Source: Elusimicrobiota bacterium
GTDB lineage: Bacteria; Elusimicrobiota; Elusimicrobia; UBA1565; UBA9628
Direction: 5' to 3'
NCBI GenBank assembly: GCA_003151975.1
Contig: PLZD01000041.1
Span: forward strand, 335 to 64,334
Length of the DNA: 64,000 bases
Position numbers and translations under genes: made by a program. Below are positions 1-7,954 of the stretch, one piece after another. Under the pieces are notes generated by a model that made no database searches, had not been told where the DNA came from, and saw only the letters and a program-made list of their open reading frames with translations. The stretch's first letter is position 1. Each line of letters starts with the position of its first letter.

Positions 1-2
1 GC

Positions 3-722
3 ACGGTGCCCTTCGTCAGCAAGGCGACGGGCATTCCGGTCGCGAAGCTCGCGACCTCGGTCATGCTCGGCGGAAAGCTCAGGCGCCTGCTGCCCGCCAA
101 GCTCCTGCGCGAATCGCCCCCGCCCTTGCCCTACACGGCCACCAAAGAAGCGGTCATGCCCTTTATTAAATTCCCGGGAATTGATCCGAAATTGGGTCCG
201 GAGATGAAGTCGACCGGCGAGGTCATGGGCATCGACGCGGATTTCCCGCGCTCGTACGCCAAAAGCCAGGAAGCCAGCGGCTACAGCCTGCCCTCATCCG
301 GCTCGGTGTTCATCAGCGTGCGCGACGAGGACAAGCCCGAGCTGCTGCACATCGCCCGCGCCCTGCGCCAGATGGGATTTACTCTGGTCGCCACGCGCAA
401 CACGCACGACTTCCTCAATCGCCACGGCATCGAGGGCACGCGCGTGGCCAAGATCGGCGAAGGCAAGCCCGACGTGGTCGACCTGATCAAGCAAAAGTCC
501 TTGTCGCTGATCATCAACACGCCGTCCGGCAAGCGCTCGCGGACCGACGGATTTGCGATACGCCGCACGGCGCTGGAACTGAACATCCCGTGCATCACGA
601 ATATCCATTCGTGCCAGGCCGCAGTGCACGCGATCGCGGTCATCAGAGAGGCCACGATGGGCGCCAAGCCGATTCAGGACTACTACCGCCAGCTGTCGTA
701 TCGCGCCGTCACGCGGTTTTAA
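3..722 (+). CDS. carB: Carbamoyl-phosphate synthase large subunit, C-terminal part (5' truncated)
   Basis: The frame is open through the left edge of the window, so only the last ~239 residues are present. They match the end of the CarB family: the end of the second ATP-grasp half (PFVSKATGIP, then a GGKLRRL linker) followed by a C-terminal MGS-like allosteric domain (GSVFISVRDEDK, then ALRQMGFTLVATRNTHDFL, and the late SLIINTPSGK). CarB makes carbamoyl phosphate from ammonia, bicarbonate and two ATP for pyrimidine and arginine synthesis. The stop is TAA at 720-722. No classical terminator with a T-run follows; the only hairpin downstream is the palindrome around the next promoter. Confidence 0.93.
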   Translation, partial: TVPFVSKATGIPVAKLATSVMLGGKLRRLLPAKLLRESPPPLPYTATKEAVMPFIKFPGIDPKLGPEMKSTGEVMGIDADFPRSYAKSQEASGYSLPSSGSVFISVRDEDKPELLHIARALRQMGFTLVATRNTHDFLNRHGIEGTRVAKIGEGKPDVVDLIKQKSLSLIINTPSGKRSRTDGFAIRRTALELNIPCITNIHSCQAAVHAIAVIREATMGAKPIQDYYRQLSYRAVTRF

Positions 723-745
723 GACGAGTGAAAAGTCGGTAAAAT

Positions 746-774
746 GAGCTGAAAATATTGACAATTTTCAGCTC
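746..774. promoter_or_regulatory. Perfect 11-bp inverted repeat enclosing the -35 box of the toxin gene
   Basis: GAGCTGAAAAT at 746-756 is the exact reverse complement of ATTTTCAGCTC at 764-774. The 7-nt centre (757-763) contains TTGACA, the -35 box of the next gene. There is no T-run after the right arm, so it is a poor terminator for carB. Its placement suggests an operator for a dimeric repressor. Confidence 0.55.
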
Positions 775-786
775 CGGGACTACACT
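758..786 (+). promoter_or_regulatory. Sigma-70 promoter of the toxin/immunity operon
   Basis: A consensus TTGACA (758-763) and a TACACT -10 box (781-786) are separated by exactly 17 nt. The ATG follows 20 nt later, with a weak AAGG ribosome site at 794-797, so this transcript has a short leader, unlike many other genes here. Confidence 0.7.
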
Positions 787-806
787 TCAAACAAGGTGCC
801 GGCCCC

Positions 807-2204
807 ATGCTCAAACCTCTTTTCGTATCGCTGGCCTTCGCTCTCGCGCTGACCGCTTCGGCTGAGCCGCCGCTTTCTCCTAAGACCGAACCGCCGGACA
901 ACTCCGCAGCACAGACCACAGCCGACTACCCGCTGCTCGACAAACTTTTCAAAGAAGCGCTGACGCCTGAGCAGTTCACGACCCTCGGTGAACAGTCGGC
1001 GCTTAAGGATCGTGTTGCCGCGATGAGCGCGTCCCAAAAAGCAAACGCGAAAGAGAAACTGGTCGCGGCGGAAGCACAGGCCAAAACGTCCAAAGAGCGC
1101 GATGAGATCGCACATGGCTATGCGTTGCTGGGCGACCGCGAAGCCGCCCAGCGGATCGCGGCCGCGACTCTCAAGACCAACCCCGACGATCAAGACGCTC
1201 AAAAGATCGCTCTCATTTCCCAGAAAAAATTGACGGGCAAGACAATCAACACTGATGGAGTCAAGAACGCCTTTGGAACGCGCAGCGCGGAGGACCTCGG
1301 CAAGAGCGGCGGGAACATGCCCGCGGGGCCCGGCGATCCCAACTCGGTCGTCAACGCCGCTCCGAAGAAGGTCGCGCTCGATGCTTCCGTCGTCCCGCCG
1401 GAGACTCCGGTCAATCCCGGTTCACCCTCCCCCGCGCAGGGCCATTGGCCGCTTGTGCCGCTGGGTTCCGCCGCGGCCGGCCTGACGATCTTCGGCTACG
1501 GTCTCTCGCGATCGGGAAAGCCGGACGAAGCGGGGACCAATTCCTCCCAATCCGACGAGGTGTACAAACCCAGTTTCTTCAGCGATCCCATCGGCGTCAT
1601 CGCAGATTATGGATTCCGCGCGAAGACCGCAATCGAAGATCATCCCATCTCGAGTCTGACAACCGGCGCGGTGGTCCTCGGCTCAACACTCTACTTCGGA
1701 GTCCCCATGCTCATCGGCTCCGGTGGAGAAGGTGCCTTGGCGCTAGCGGGCGGAGGCTCCACCGGCGGGACCGTGATCGTTCAACAAGCCACGGTCGTCG
1801 GCGCGGCCAAAGTAGGAGTCGCGACTGCGGGAACCGTCTACGTCGCGAAGGTCGCTTCGGATCATATTCCCCTGGCAACGTCGGACTCAGGTAACGCTGA
1901 CGGCGGCGATAACGGACGACGCGGCACTGAGGGGAAAAACCACGCGCCCGATTTTCACCCCGACCAGGCAGACCACATCTTCGGCAATCGACCAGGACAC
2001 CTTCCCGATACTCCGGAGAACCGAAAGCTGCTTCTCGATACGGCAGCGGATACTAAGAATTTATCCGGAGTGGACAAGTACGGCAACCAATGGTATGCTC
2101 GACTTCTCGAAAATGGCAAGCAGATCTGGGTCGAGGTTTGGAAAGACGGAACTATTCGCAATGCCGGGATGAATGAAACGCCTCGGCCTCTCCCCCCCAA
2201 ATGA
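807..2204 (+). CDS. Secreted protein with a polymorphic-toxin-like C-terminal domain
   Basis: 465 aa. Residues 1-19 are a signal peptide (positive start, hydrophobic core, ASA cut site). Residues ~30-150 are charged and helical with a TPR-like stretch. Hydrophobic or glycine-rich segments lie near 212-232, 282-305 and 320-350. The last ~80 residues (from about 384) hold DHIFGNRPGHLPDTPENR, a DKYGNQWYAR turn and a closing NETPRP. From memory, this arrangement recurs at the C-termini of CdiA/Rhs-type polymorphic toxins; I cannot name the family or its activity. The stop overlaps the next ATG by 4 nt, which is typical of toxin and immunity pairs. The toxin call is inference; the signal peptide and overlap are visible. 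Alternative: a structural envelope protein. Confidence 0.6.
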   Translation: MLKPLFVSLAFALALTASAEPPLSPKTEPPDNSAAQTTADYPLLDKLFKEALTPEQFTTLGEQSALKDRVAAMSASQKANAKEKLVAAEAQAKTSKERDEIAHGYALLGDREAAQRIAAATLKTNPDDQDAQKIALISQKKLTGKTINTDGVKNAFGTRSAEDLGKSGGNMPAGPGDPNSVVNAAPKKVALDASVVPPETPVNPGSPSPAQGHWPLVPLGSAAAGLTIFGYGLSRSGKPDEAGTNSSQSDEVYKPSFFSDPIGVIADYGFRAKTAIEDHPISSLTTGAVVLGSTLYFGVPMLIGSGGEGALALAGGGSTGGTVIVQQATVVGAAKVGVATAGTVYVAKVASDHIPLATSDSGNADGGDNGRRGTEGKNHAPDFHPDQADHIFGNRPGHLPDTPENRKLLLDTAADTKNLSGVDKYGNQWYARLLENGKQIWVEVWKDGTIRNAGMNETPRPLPPK

Positions 2205-2584
2205 ACACCTTGCGACCAGATCAGGCGCTTGCCGCCGTAAGCGACTTCATCGAAATATATGTGTCGCGCGTAAATCCTCCGAAAGGCTTTCTTAGCGGCC
2301 TTCTTAGCGATATCCAATTCCTATCGGACGGGAATACTGCCGATCCCGCCTCGCGTGGCGAATGGCTTGACGCCGTGCAGCAGGTTACTGGAGAGAGAGA
2401 AGGGATCGCACTATCGTCTGAGAAGGCCTTTGAAGCCATGCGTCTTTTCGTAGATCGATACTGTACGCGAATCAAGCGGCCCAAGGAAGTTGTGGACTTC
2501 TTGCAATCGCTCCAATCCTTGTCCGCGGACCGTAGTAATGAATGGCTGGCCTGCTTCGGAAAGGCTTTGAACGTGACCAAATAG
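2201..2584 (+). CDS. Probable immunity protein, internally duplicated
   Basis: 127 aa, cytoplasmic, no signal peptide, acidic. It starts on an ATGA overlap with the upstream toxin-like gene, so the two are translationally coupled. The halves look homologous: residues ~4-30 (LRPDQALAAVSDFIEIYVSR, then PPK) align with ~69-95 (LSSEKAFEAMRLFVDRYCTR, then RPK), and each is followed by a short helical repeat with a conserved EWL. From memory, a helical family with FxxxYxxR and GxxADPxxWxxW patterns often accompanies polymorphic toxins. Base composition is visibly less GC-rich than the neighbours, which fits recent acquisition. The function is inferred from context. Confidence 0.55.
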   Translation: MNTLRPDQALAAVSDFIEIYVSRVNPPKGFLSGLLSDIQFLSDGNTADPASRGEWLDAVQQVTGEREGIALSSEKAFEAMRLFVDRYCTRIKRPKEVVDFLQSLQSLSADRSNEWLACFGKALNVTK

Positions 2585-2747
2585 CGTACTCGGCACCCTC
2601 AGACAGGAAAAGCCGCTCCCAGTTGATCGAGCAACCGCCGAGGATGCCCGCCGCCTGTAAGCCCCGTCGGAGAGCCGCCCGAAAATAGGCCTTTGGACCT
2701 ATACCACTCTGGGCCCATAGTCCCATGGCGAGACCCCATTTTCCTTA

Positions 2748-2753
2748 TAAAAT
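2748..2753 (+). promoter_or_regulatory. -10 box (TAAAAT) of the zincin-like gene, leaderless spacing
   Basis: TAAAAT ends 7 nt before the ATG at 2761. A transcript starting at the usual distance would begin at or next to the start codon. No ribosome site is visible. Confidence 0.45.
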
Positions 2754-2760
2754 AACAGTG

Positions 2761-3627
2761 ATGAACAAAGCGTACCTGGGAGCCCTCCTTATAGCGCTGA
2801 CCGCGACCTTCGCCGCGGCGGCCGACGATGGCGCCCTCAAGGACGGCCGGCGCGATCTCTCCGCGGCCACCAACGAGCTCCACGACGCGGTCAACAATCA
2901 AATCCTGTCGGGCGAAGAGCTCGCCAACCAGACCTACCATTTCTCCAACGAGGGCCTGCCCGCCACGACGGCCGCCTTCAGCTTCAAGCTGCACCCGTGG
3001 GCGGAGTACGACGCTCCCGACAACAAGAACGCGACGATCGCCACGATCATGCAGGAAGGCGAGAAGGCCCTCGAGAACTCCAAGAGCAACCCGCCCGACG
3101 AGGTGACCGAAGCCGCCGTCCGCGCGCGCGCCATGTTCACCGACGGCAAGATCGACTTCGGGCCGCTCGATGAGAACCAGGCCGGCGTCTACAACTACAA
3201 AGAGACCAGCAAGGATCTCGGCACAATCCAGACCAACGATTTCTTCAAGGTGATGGCGCGGCTCATGCAGCCCAAGCTCTTATACGCGACGATCATCCAC
3301 GAGGCGCGCCACGCGCAGGACCATCAGGACGGCAAGCTCAGCCCTCAGCAGGTCAAGAAGGGCGAGGTCTCGGCCTTCCACACCGAGTGGGCGTATCTCG
3401 AGACGATCAGCACCAACGGCCAGGAGATCGCGACGACTTGGATCCGCCTCGACGATCTGGCCAAGAAGACCCACAACCCTCTGGCCGCGCGCGCCGCGAA
3501 CTACGTGTTCTCAATCCTGGCCCTCTACCGCACCAAGGGCGACGAGAAGCGCATACTCGAGTACGTCGACCACATGGGCTATCAGGAAAACGGCGGCCGC
3601 GTGAAGACCTCGCCGTTCTCGTCCTAA
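2761..3627 (+). CDS. Secreted zincin-like (HExxH) protein, function unknown
   Basis: 288 aa from the ATG at 2761; an upstream in-frame start at 2725 would bury the signal peptide. Residues 1-20 form a signal peptide ending AAA. HEARH at residues 180-184 is a canonical HExxH zinc-peptidase motif, followed by a Lys-Gly-Glu-Val-Ser segment whose Glu could be the third ligand of a gluzincin. The sequence before it is helical and alanine-rich. I do not recognise a named peptidase family. It stands alone between the toxin pair and the metal island. Predicted location: periplasm or outside. Confidence 0.6.
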   Translation: MNKAYLGALLIALTATFAAAADDGALKDGRRDLSAATNELHDAVNNQILSGEELANQTYHFSNEGLPATTAAFSFKLHPWAEYDAPDNKNATIATIMQEGEKALENSKSNPPDEVTEAAVRARAMFTDGKIDFGPLDENQAGVYNYKETSKDLGTIQTNDFFKVMARLMQPKLLYATIIHEARHAQDHQDGKLSPQQVKKGEVSAFHTEWAYLETISTNGQEIATTWIRLDDLAKKTHNPLAARAANYVFSILALYRTKGDEKRILEYVDHMGYQENGGRVKTSPFSS

Positions 3628-3639
3628 GCGGACCGGGCC

Positions 3640-3668
3640 TTGACGGGTGATGGGCAATCGGTCATAAT
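3640..3668 (+). promoter_or_regulatory. Sigma-70 promoter at the head of the metal island
   Basis: TTGACG (3640-3645), a 17-nt spacer and CATAAT (3663-3668). The first small CxxC gene starts at 3681, 12 nt after the -10 box, so any leader is only a few bases long. Confidence 0.6.
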
Positions 3669-3680
3669 GAAATCTCAGCT

Positions 3681-4010
3681 ATGAACGGCACGGCACCCAT
3701 GTCGGCGTTGAAGCGCGCAGGGAGGGCCCTCCTCCTCGGCCTCCTGGCATTCGGCCAAGGCCGGCTGATCCTCCACCACCATGTCTCTGTCGCCGATACG
3801 CGCGTCAGCGCTTTCTCTCGCCACGCCGAAGCCACGGAGGCCGCTTGCCCCACCTGCGAGCTGGCCTCCCGCTCCGTCCGCGCATCTGTCGGCGCATCTC
3901 CCGCCCTCTCCGCTCCCGCCCGCCTCGAGTCCATCGTCGCCGTCTCCGAGGTTTCCTCGGACTTCACCTCGTCCATTCGTCTCGCCGCCCGCGCCCCGCC
4001 CGCCTGCTAG
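3681..4010 (+). CDS. Small His/Cys-rich membrane-anchored protein (DUF2946-like), copy 1
   Basis: 109 aa. A basic N-terminus and one hydrophobic segment (ALLLGLLAFGQG) are followed by LHHHVSVAD, a CPTCE motif and a tail ending in RAPPAC. Two more proteins in this window share the plan: TM or signal segment, His cluster, CxxC, then a C-terminus of R[AS]PPA. From memory this resembles small DUF2946-type proteins found beside TonB-dependent metal receptors. It is the first gene of the metal island, so metal binding in the periplasm is plausible but not shown. A second ATG at 3711 is possible but would shorten the N-terminus. Confidence 0.55.
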   Translation: MNGTAPMSALKRAGRALLLGLLAFGQGRLILHHHVSVADTRVSAFSRHAEATEAACPTCELASRSVRASVGASPALSAPARLESIVAVSEVSSDFTSSIRLAARAPPAC

Positions 4011-4095
4011 TCGTCCTTCCCGCGTAACGCGTTTCGTCTCGTAAGCTCCTCCCGCATATCCTTGCGGCGTGGGGCACGCTCAAGACTAGACTTAG

Positions 4096-4410
4096 GTGGA
4101 GTCTTCCATACTTAACGATCGCACCGCCGTTCTAGGCATCCGTAGACGCCTGCTGCGCTTGGCCGCGCTCTTCACGCTCACGCTGTTCATCAGCGCGAAG
4201 ATCGGCGAGGCCTTGCATTCCTTATGTAGGGGCCACGCGGAGGATCACTGCGCCGTCTGCCAGATGGCGCACCATACCCCTGCCGCGCAACAACAAGGCA
4301 TCACGATAAGCTCAGGCCACGAATACAGCAAGGTCGTGGCCGAAGTCGTCAGCCTCCGGTCGGCGCTCGTCGTTCCCGAACGCCGCAGCCGCTCCCCGCC
4401 CGCCGCCTAG
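4096..4410 (+). CDS. Small His/Cys-rich membrane-anchored protein, copy 2
   Basis: 104 aa from a GTG start. One hydrophobic segment (residues ~20-40), then HSLCRGHAEDHCAVCQMAHH, a dense set of possible metal ligands, and a C-terminus RSPPAA. It parallels copies at 3681 and 10949. It lies directly upstream of the TonB-dependent receptor. The start codon is uncertain because there is no clear ribosome site. Function is unknown; metal sensing or carrying is inference from residues and context. Confidence 0.55.
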   Translation: MESSILNDRTAVLGIRRRLLRLAALFTLTLFISAKIGEALHSLCRGHAEDHCAVCQMAHHTPAAQQQGITISSGHEYSKVVAEVVSLRSALVVPERRSRSPPAA

Positions 4411-4499
4411 CGCGAAGTCCCCGCCGCAAGCAGCCGTCGCCGGATCACGGGCGTTTCCCGCCGATTCGGAGCGAAGTTCGCGCAGCACAAGGAGCGATG

Positions 4500-6827
4500 A
4501 TGAAAACATTAAGAGCATTTCTTTTGAGCAGTCTATTCATAGCCGTGGCCGGGGAGTGCGCCCATGCGGCCACTCTGTCCGGGCAAGTGAAGGATCCATC
4601 GGGCAATCCGTTGGCCAACGTGCAAGTCGTGATCCCCGCGCTCCAGACTGGCGGGAAGACCGACGCGACAGGAGCGTATAAAGTGAATAACGTACCGGCA
4701 GGATCTTATGCCGTGGAGTTCCGGCCGCTGGATTATCCCAAGATCGTCAAGAACGCCGATCTCAGCAAAGGAGACGCGACGCTCGATGTGGCGGTCACCG
4801 GTTCACCGATCGCGCTGACGCCCATCACGATCAGCGCGGCGCCGACGCCGAAATCGGTCATGACGACGCCGGCGAGCGTCTCGGTGCTCGAAGGCCGGCA
4901 GATGGACCGCAAGAAAGCCCAGGTCATCATGAACGCCATCCAGGATGAACCAGGCGTCAACATGATCGGCGAGGGCCCCACGACTTCGAAGCCCATCATT
5001 CGAGGTCTGAACTCGGAGAACATCGTCGTCGTCGAAGACGGCCAACGCAGCGAGTTCATCCAATGGGGCAACGAGCACGGACCCGAAATCGACCCACTGA
5101 GCGCGGACCGCATCGAGGTCATGCGCGGAGCCAACAGCCTCTTGTACGGCTCCGACGCCTTGGGCGGCGTCATCTCGGTGAGCCGCGCCGACCTTCCGAA
5201 CGCGAAGCTCGGCGCCGGAGCGCTTTCCGGCAAGGCCGTGACTAACGTCAACTCCAACAACAAGTCCCTCGGGACCGGCATCCAGTTGCAGGGCGCGCAG
5301 GGAGATTGGGGCTGGAGGACCAATGTCAGCCAGACGCGCGCCGGGAACTTTCACAATCCGCTCCAGGGCGAGGTGCCCAACACGGGCTTCGACGAGGCCA
5401 GCGGCAACGGAGCCGCCATCGTGCGCAAGGATTGGGGCAACGTCGAATTCGATTATGGCCGCTTGAACCGGCGCATCGAGCTCCAAAACCCGGCGGCCTC
5501 CGCCGGCATCGCTTGGCCCTCAAATAACCTATCAGACACCGAATACCAAGTGCTCAATCACGACAAAGGTCTGGTGCGCGCCAACTTCCTGACCGACCTG
5601 GCCCGCATCGAATTGGTCGGCGGCTACGACCGAGCGGACCGCGAGGAATATAACGGCCCGACGACGGCTCCCGACAACGTGCCGGTGCTGCACTGGATCG
5701 AGACCAGCTACACGGCCGATCTAAAGGTCCATCATGAGCCCATCGGCCCGGTCCAAGGAACCTTGGGCTTCTCGGGCACGCGCCGCATCGAGCAGTCCCT
5801 CGGAACGAGCCATCTGACGCCGGGCTACAACGAGGACACCGCCGGAGAATATATATTCGAGGAGCTGCCCGTCGGCAAGTTCAACTTCTCCGCCGGAATC
5901 CGCAGCGACCAGACCAATTACCACATCGGCGCGGACAACTTGGTCGGCACCGGCTTGGTCGGAGCGGGACCGGTGCCCAACCCGCCGGCCAACGGCGTGT
6001 CGCAGTCGGCTCTGAAATATACGGCCTACTCCGGCGCGTTGGGCGGAGTGTATCACGTGACGGAACCGTTGGCCTTCGCCGTCAACGTCGGCCGCGGCTA
6101 TCGCAATCCCATTCCGTTCGAACTCTTCGCTTACGGCGTGCACGAGGGCTCCGGGCAATTCTTGATCGGAAACCCAAACCTCAAGCCCGAGATCGCGTTC
6201 AACACAGATGCCTCCATCCGCTGGGCGTCGCCGCGCCTCAAGGCGGAGGTCGGAGTCTTCCGAAATTACATCCAGGACTACATCTACGGCACGATCATCG
6301 ACCGCGGCGCCAACGATCCTTCCGGCCGCGGGTTTCTGGTCACCCAGGAGACGCAGAGCAACGCCGTCATTCAGGGAACTGACGGAGTCGTTACAGGAGA
6401 AGCGATGGATTGGCTCACGCTGAAGGGCGGCTTCAACGTGGTGCGGGGCTACAACAACTCGACGGACCGTTCGCTCGACAACCACAACATCCCGCACGTG
6501 CCGGCTGACAACATGAGGTTCGGGGCCGAAGTTCATAGGAAGCATCTTGGGGATTTTCTCAACCCCTACTTCGGGTTCGACGAGAGGCTCACGCAGTCTC
6601 AGCGCCGCGAGGCTCCGGGCGACACGCCGACGCCGGGCTACGCCTTGCTCGACTTGCACACGGGGAGCGAGTTCCTCGTCATGAACAACCGCATGACAGT
6701 CGACGCGGGCGTCGAAAACCTGCTGGACAAGACCTACATCGACTACAACAGCATCCTCAAGCCGTTCAACATCCCCAATCCGGGCCGCAACGTGTTCGTG
6801 AAGGTGTCGGTGCCGTTCGGTAGCTGA
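4500..6827 (+). CDS. TonB-dependent outer-membrane receptor, probably for zinc or another metal
   Basis: 775 aa. Two adjacent ATGs occur at 4497 and 4500; the AAGGAG at 4489-4494 is best spaced for 4500. A signal peptide is followed by a carboxypeptidase-regulatory-like beta-sandwich (SGQVKDPSGNPLANVQVVIP), then a plug domain (RGLNSENIVVVEDGQRSEF, then DPLSADRIEVMRGANSLLYG) and a 22-strand-type barrel that ends in an aromatic-rich strand. It imports a ligand across the outer membrane using energy from the ExbB-ExbD-TonB complex encoded immediately downstream. Neighbouring Znu-like, ZIP and CDF genes suggest zinc, similar to ZnuD receptors, but the substrate is inferred only from context. Confidence 0.85.
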   Translation: MKTLRAFLLSSLFIAVAGECAHAATLSGQVKDPSGNPLANVQVVIPALQTGGKTDATGAYKVNNVPAGSYAVEFRPLDYPKIVKNADLSKGDATLDVAVTGSPIALTPITISAAPTPKSVMTTPASVSVLEGRQMDRKKAQVIMNAIQDEPGVNMIGEGPTTSKPIIRGLNSENIVVVEDGQRSEFIQWGNEHGPEIDPLSADRIEVMRGANSLLYGSDALGGVISVSRADLPNAKLGAGALSGKAVTNVNSNNKSLGTGIQLQGAQGDWGWRTNVSQTRAGNFHNPLQGEVPNTGFDEASGNGAAIVRKDWGNVEFDYGRLNRRIELQNPAASAGIAWPSNNLSDTEYQVLNHDKGLVRANFLTDLARIELVGGYDRADREEYNGPTTAPDNVPVLHWIETSYTADLKVHHEPIGPVQGTLGFSGTRRIEQSLGTSHLTPGYNEDTAGEYIFEELPVGKFNFSAGIRSDQTNYHIGADNLVGTGLVGAGPVPNPPANGVSQSALKYTAYSGALGGVYHVTEPLAFAVNVGRGYRNPIPFELFAYGVHEGSGQFLIGNPNLKPEIAFNTDASIRWASPRLKAEVGVFRNYIQDYIYGTIIDRGANDPSGRGFLVTQETQSNAVIQGTDGVVTGEAMDWLTLKGGFNVVRGYNNSTDRSLDNHNIPHVPADNMRFGAEVHRKHLGDFLNPYFGFDERLTQSQRREAPGDTPTPGYALLDLHTGSEFLVMNNRMTVDAGVENLLDKTYIDYNSILKPFNIPNPGRNVFVKVSVPFGS

Positions 6828-6838
6828 GCCATGAGCAA

Positions 6839-6868
6839 GGGGAGGGGCGCCCAGGAGCGCCTCTCCCC
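6839..6868 (+). other. Intercistronic hairpin between the receptor and exbB
   Basis: Arms 6839-6850 (GGGGAGGGGCGC) and 6857-6868 (GCGCCTCTCCCC) pair over 12 positions with one G-T wobble and a 6-nt loop. No T-run follows. It could attenuate or protect mRNA so that receptor and ExbB are made at different levels. Confidence 0.5.
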
Positions 6869-6897
6869 CAGCCCGGCTCTATAAAAGGAGGTAGCAA

Positions 6898-7533
6898 ATG
6901 GCGCATCTAGGGTTCCTGCAGTTCCTGACGGCATCGGGAGGCGATTGGGTGATTTACCTGCTCGTCTTCTTCTCGGTGGTCGCGGTCGCCGTCATCATAG
7001 AGCGAATCGTTGTCGTCACCCGCAGCGCGCGCTATCAGGACAGCGTGCTGACCGGCATCACGGAGCGTCTCGAGATGGGGTCCAAGGAAGTTCTCAAAAG
7101 CCTCAAGCATGACTCCATCCTGTACCGGCTGACCAAGGAGCTCATCGACAATGCCGCCAGCGGCACGGTGTCGCTGGAGCGGCATCTCGAGACTCGTCTC
7201 GCCGTCGAGCGCCGCGCCCTGGAGAAACGGACGGTGATCCTGGGAACGCTCGGCAACAACGCGCCCTTCGTCGGGCTGCTGGGCACGGTACTCGGCGTCA
7301 TCAAGGCCTTCCACGACCTCGGGGCCTCGGCGGGCCAAGGCCCGGAGGTTGTGATGGAAGGCATCTCTCAGGCGCTCATCGCGACCGCGGTCGGCATCCT
7401 GGTCGCCCTGCCCTGCGTGGCCGCATACAACTACATCAAGAAGAGTATTAAGGATCTACTCATCGATGCGGATCGCTTCGGCCACCAGCTCATCGCGGTC
7501 CTGCAAGGCACCAAGCGTCGGACGGAGGAATAG
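6898..7533 (+). CDS. exbB: ExbB / MotA-TolQ-ExbB proton channel subunit
   Basis: 211 aa with a strong ribosome site (AAGGAGG, 6 nt spacing). Three membrane segments are visible: residues ~15-37, then the family signature region GTLGNNAPFVGLLGTVLGVI at ~115-135, and IATAVGILVALPCVAAYNYI near 160-180. ExbB pentamers with ExbD form the inner-membrane proton channel that powers TonB. The gene is followed by exbD (1-nt gap) and tonB, and preceded by the receptor it presumably energises. Confidence 0.9.
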   Translation: MAHLGFLQFLTASGGDWVIYLLVFFSVVAVAVIIERIVVVTRSARYQDSVLTGITERLEMGSKEVLKSLKHDSILYRLTKELIDNAASGTVSLERHLETRLAVERRALEKRTVILGTLGNNAPFVGLLGTVLGVIKAFHDLGASAGQGPEVVMEGISQALIATAVGILVALPCVAAYNYIKKSIKDLLIDADRFGHQLIAVLQGTKRRTEE

Positions 7534-7534
7534 C

Positions 7535-7954
7535 ATGGCTTCCGCGGCGCAGGAAGACGAGGAGATGATCAGCGGCATCAACGTGACGCCGCTAGTCGAC
7601 ATTACCCTCGTGCTGCTCATCATCTTCATGGCCACGGCACACTTGATCGTGCACCGCTCGGTGAATCTAAATCTGCCGAAGCTGGCCAACACCGAAAGCG
7701 CGCCGACGCGCACGATTCAGGTGCTGATCGAGGCCGACAAGTCGCTCTCGCTCAACGGCCAGAAGGCGACGGCCCAGGACATCGCCTACAACCTCGGCCA
7801 GATGGCGAAAATGGATGCGTCGCTCAAGGTCACCGTGCTGGCTGACGAGCGGGTGAGCTGGGGAGACATGGCGGGCGTGCTGGACATCGTGCGCGGCGCA
7901 GGCATCACTCGCATCGCCACCGAAGTCGAGCAAAAGAGGGCGGGCGCGCCATGA
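7535..7954 (+). CDS. exbD: ExbD biopolymer transport protein
   Basis: 139 aa from ATG 7535, just after the exbB stop; an ORF start at 7466 lies inside exbB and is rejected. The N-terminal NVTPLVDITLVLLIIFM segment is the ExbD/TolR signature, with the conserved membrane aspartate of the proton path. A periplasmic domain of ~100 residues follows. The stop overlaps tonB by 4 nt (ATGA). Confidence 0.9.
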   Translation: MASAAQEDEEMISGINVTPLVDITLVLLIIFMATAHLIVHRSVNLNLPKLANTESAPTRTIQVLIEADKSLSLNGQKATAQDIAYNLGQMAKMDASLKVTVLADERVSWGDMAGVLDIVRGAGITRIATEVEQKRAGAP

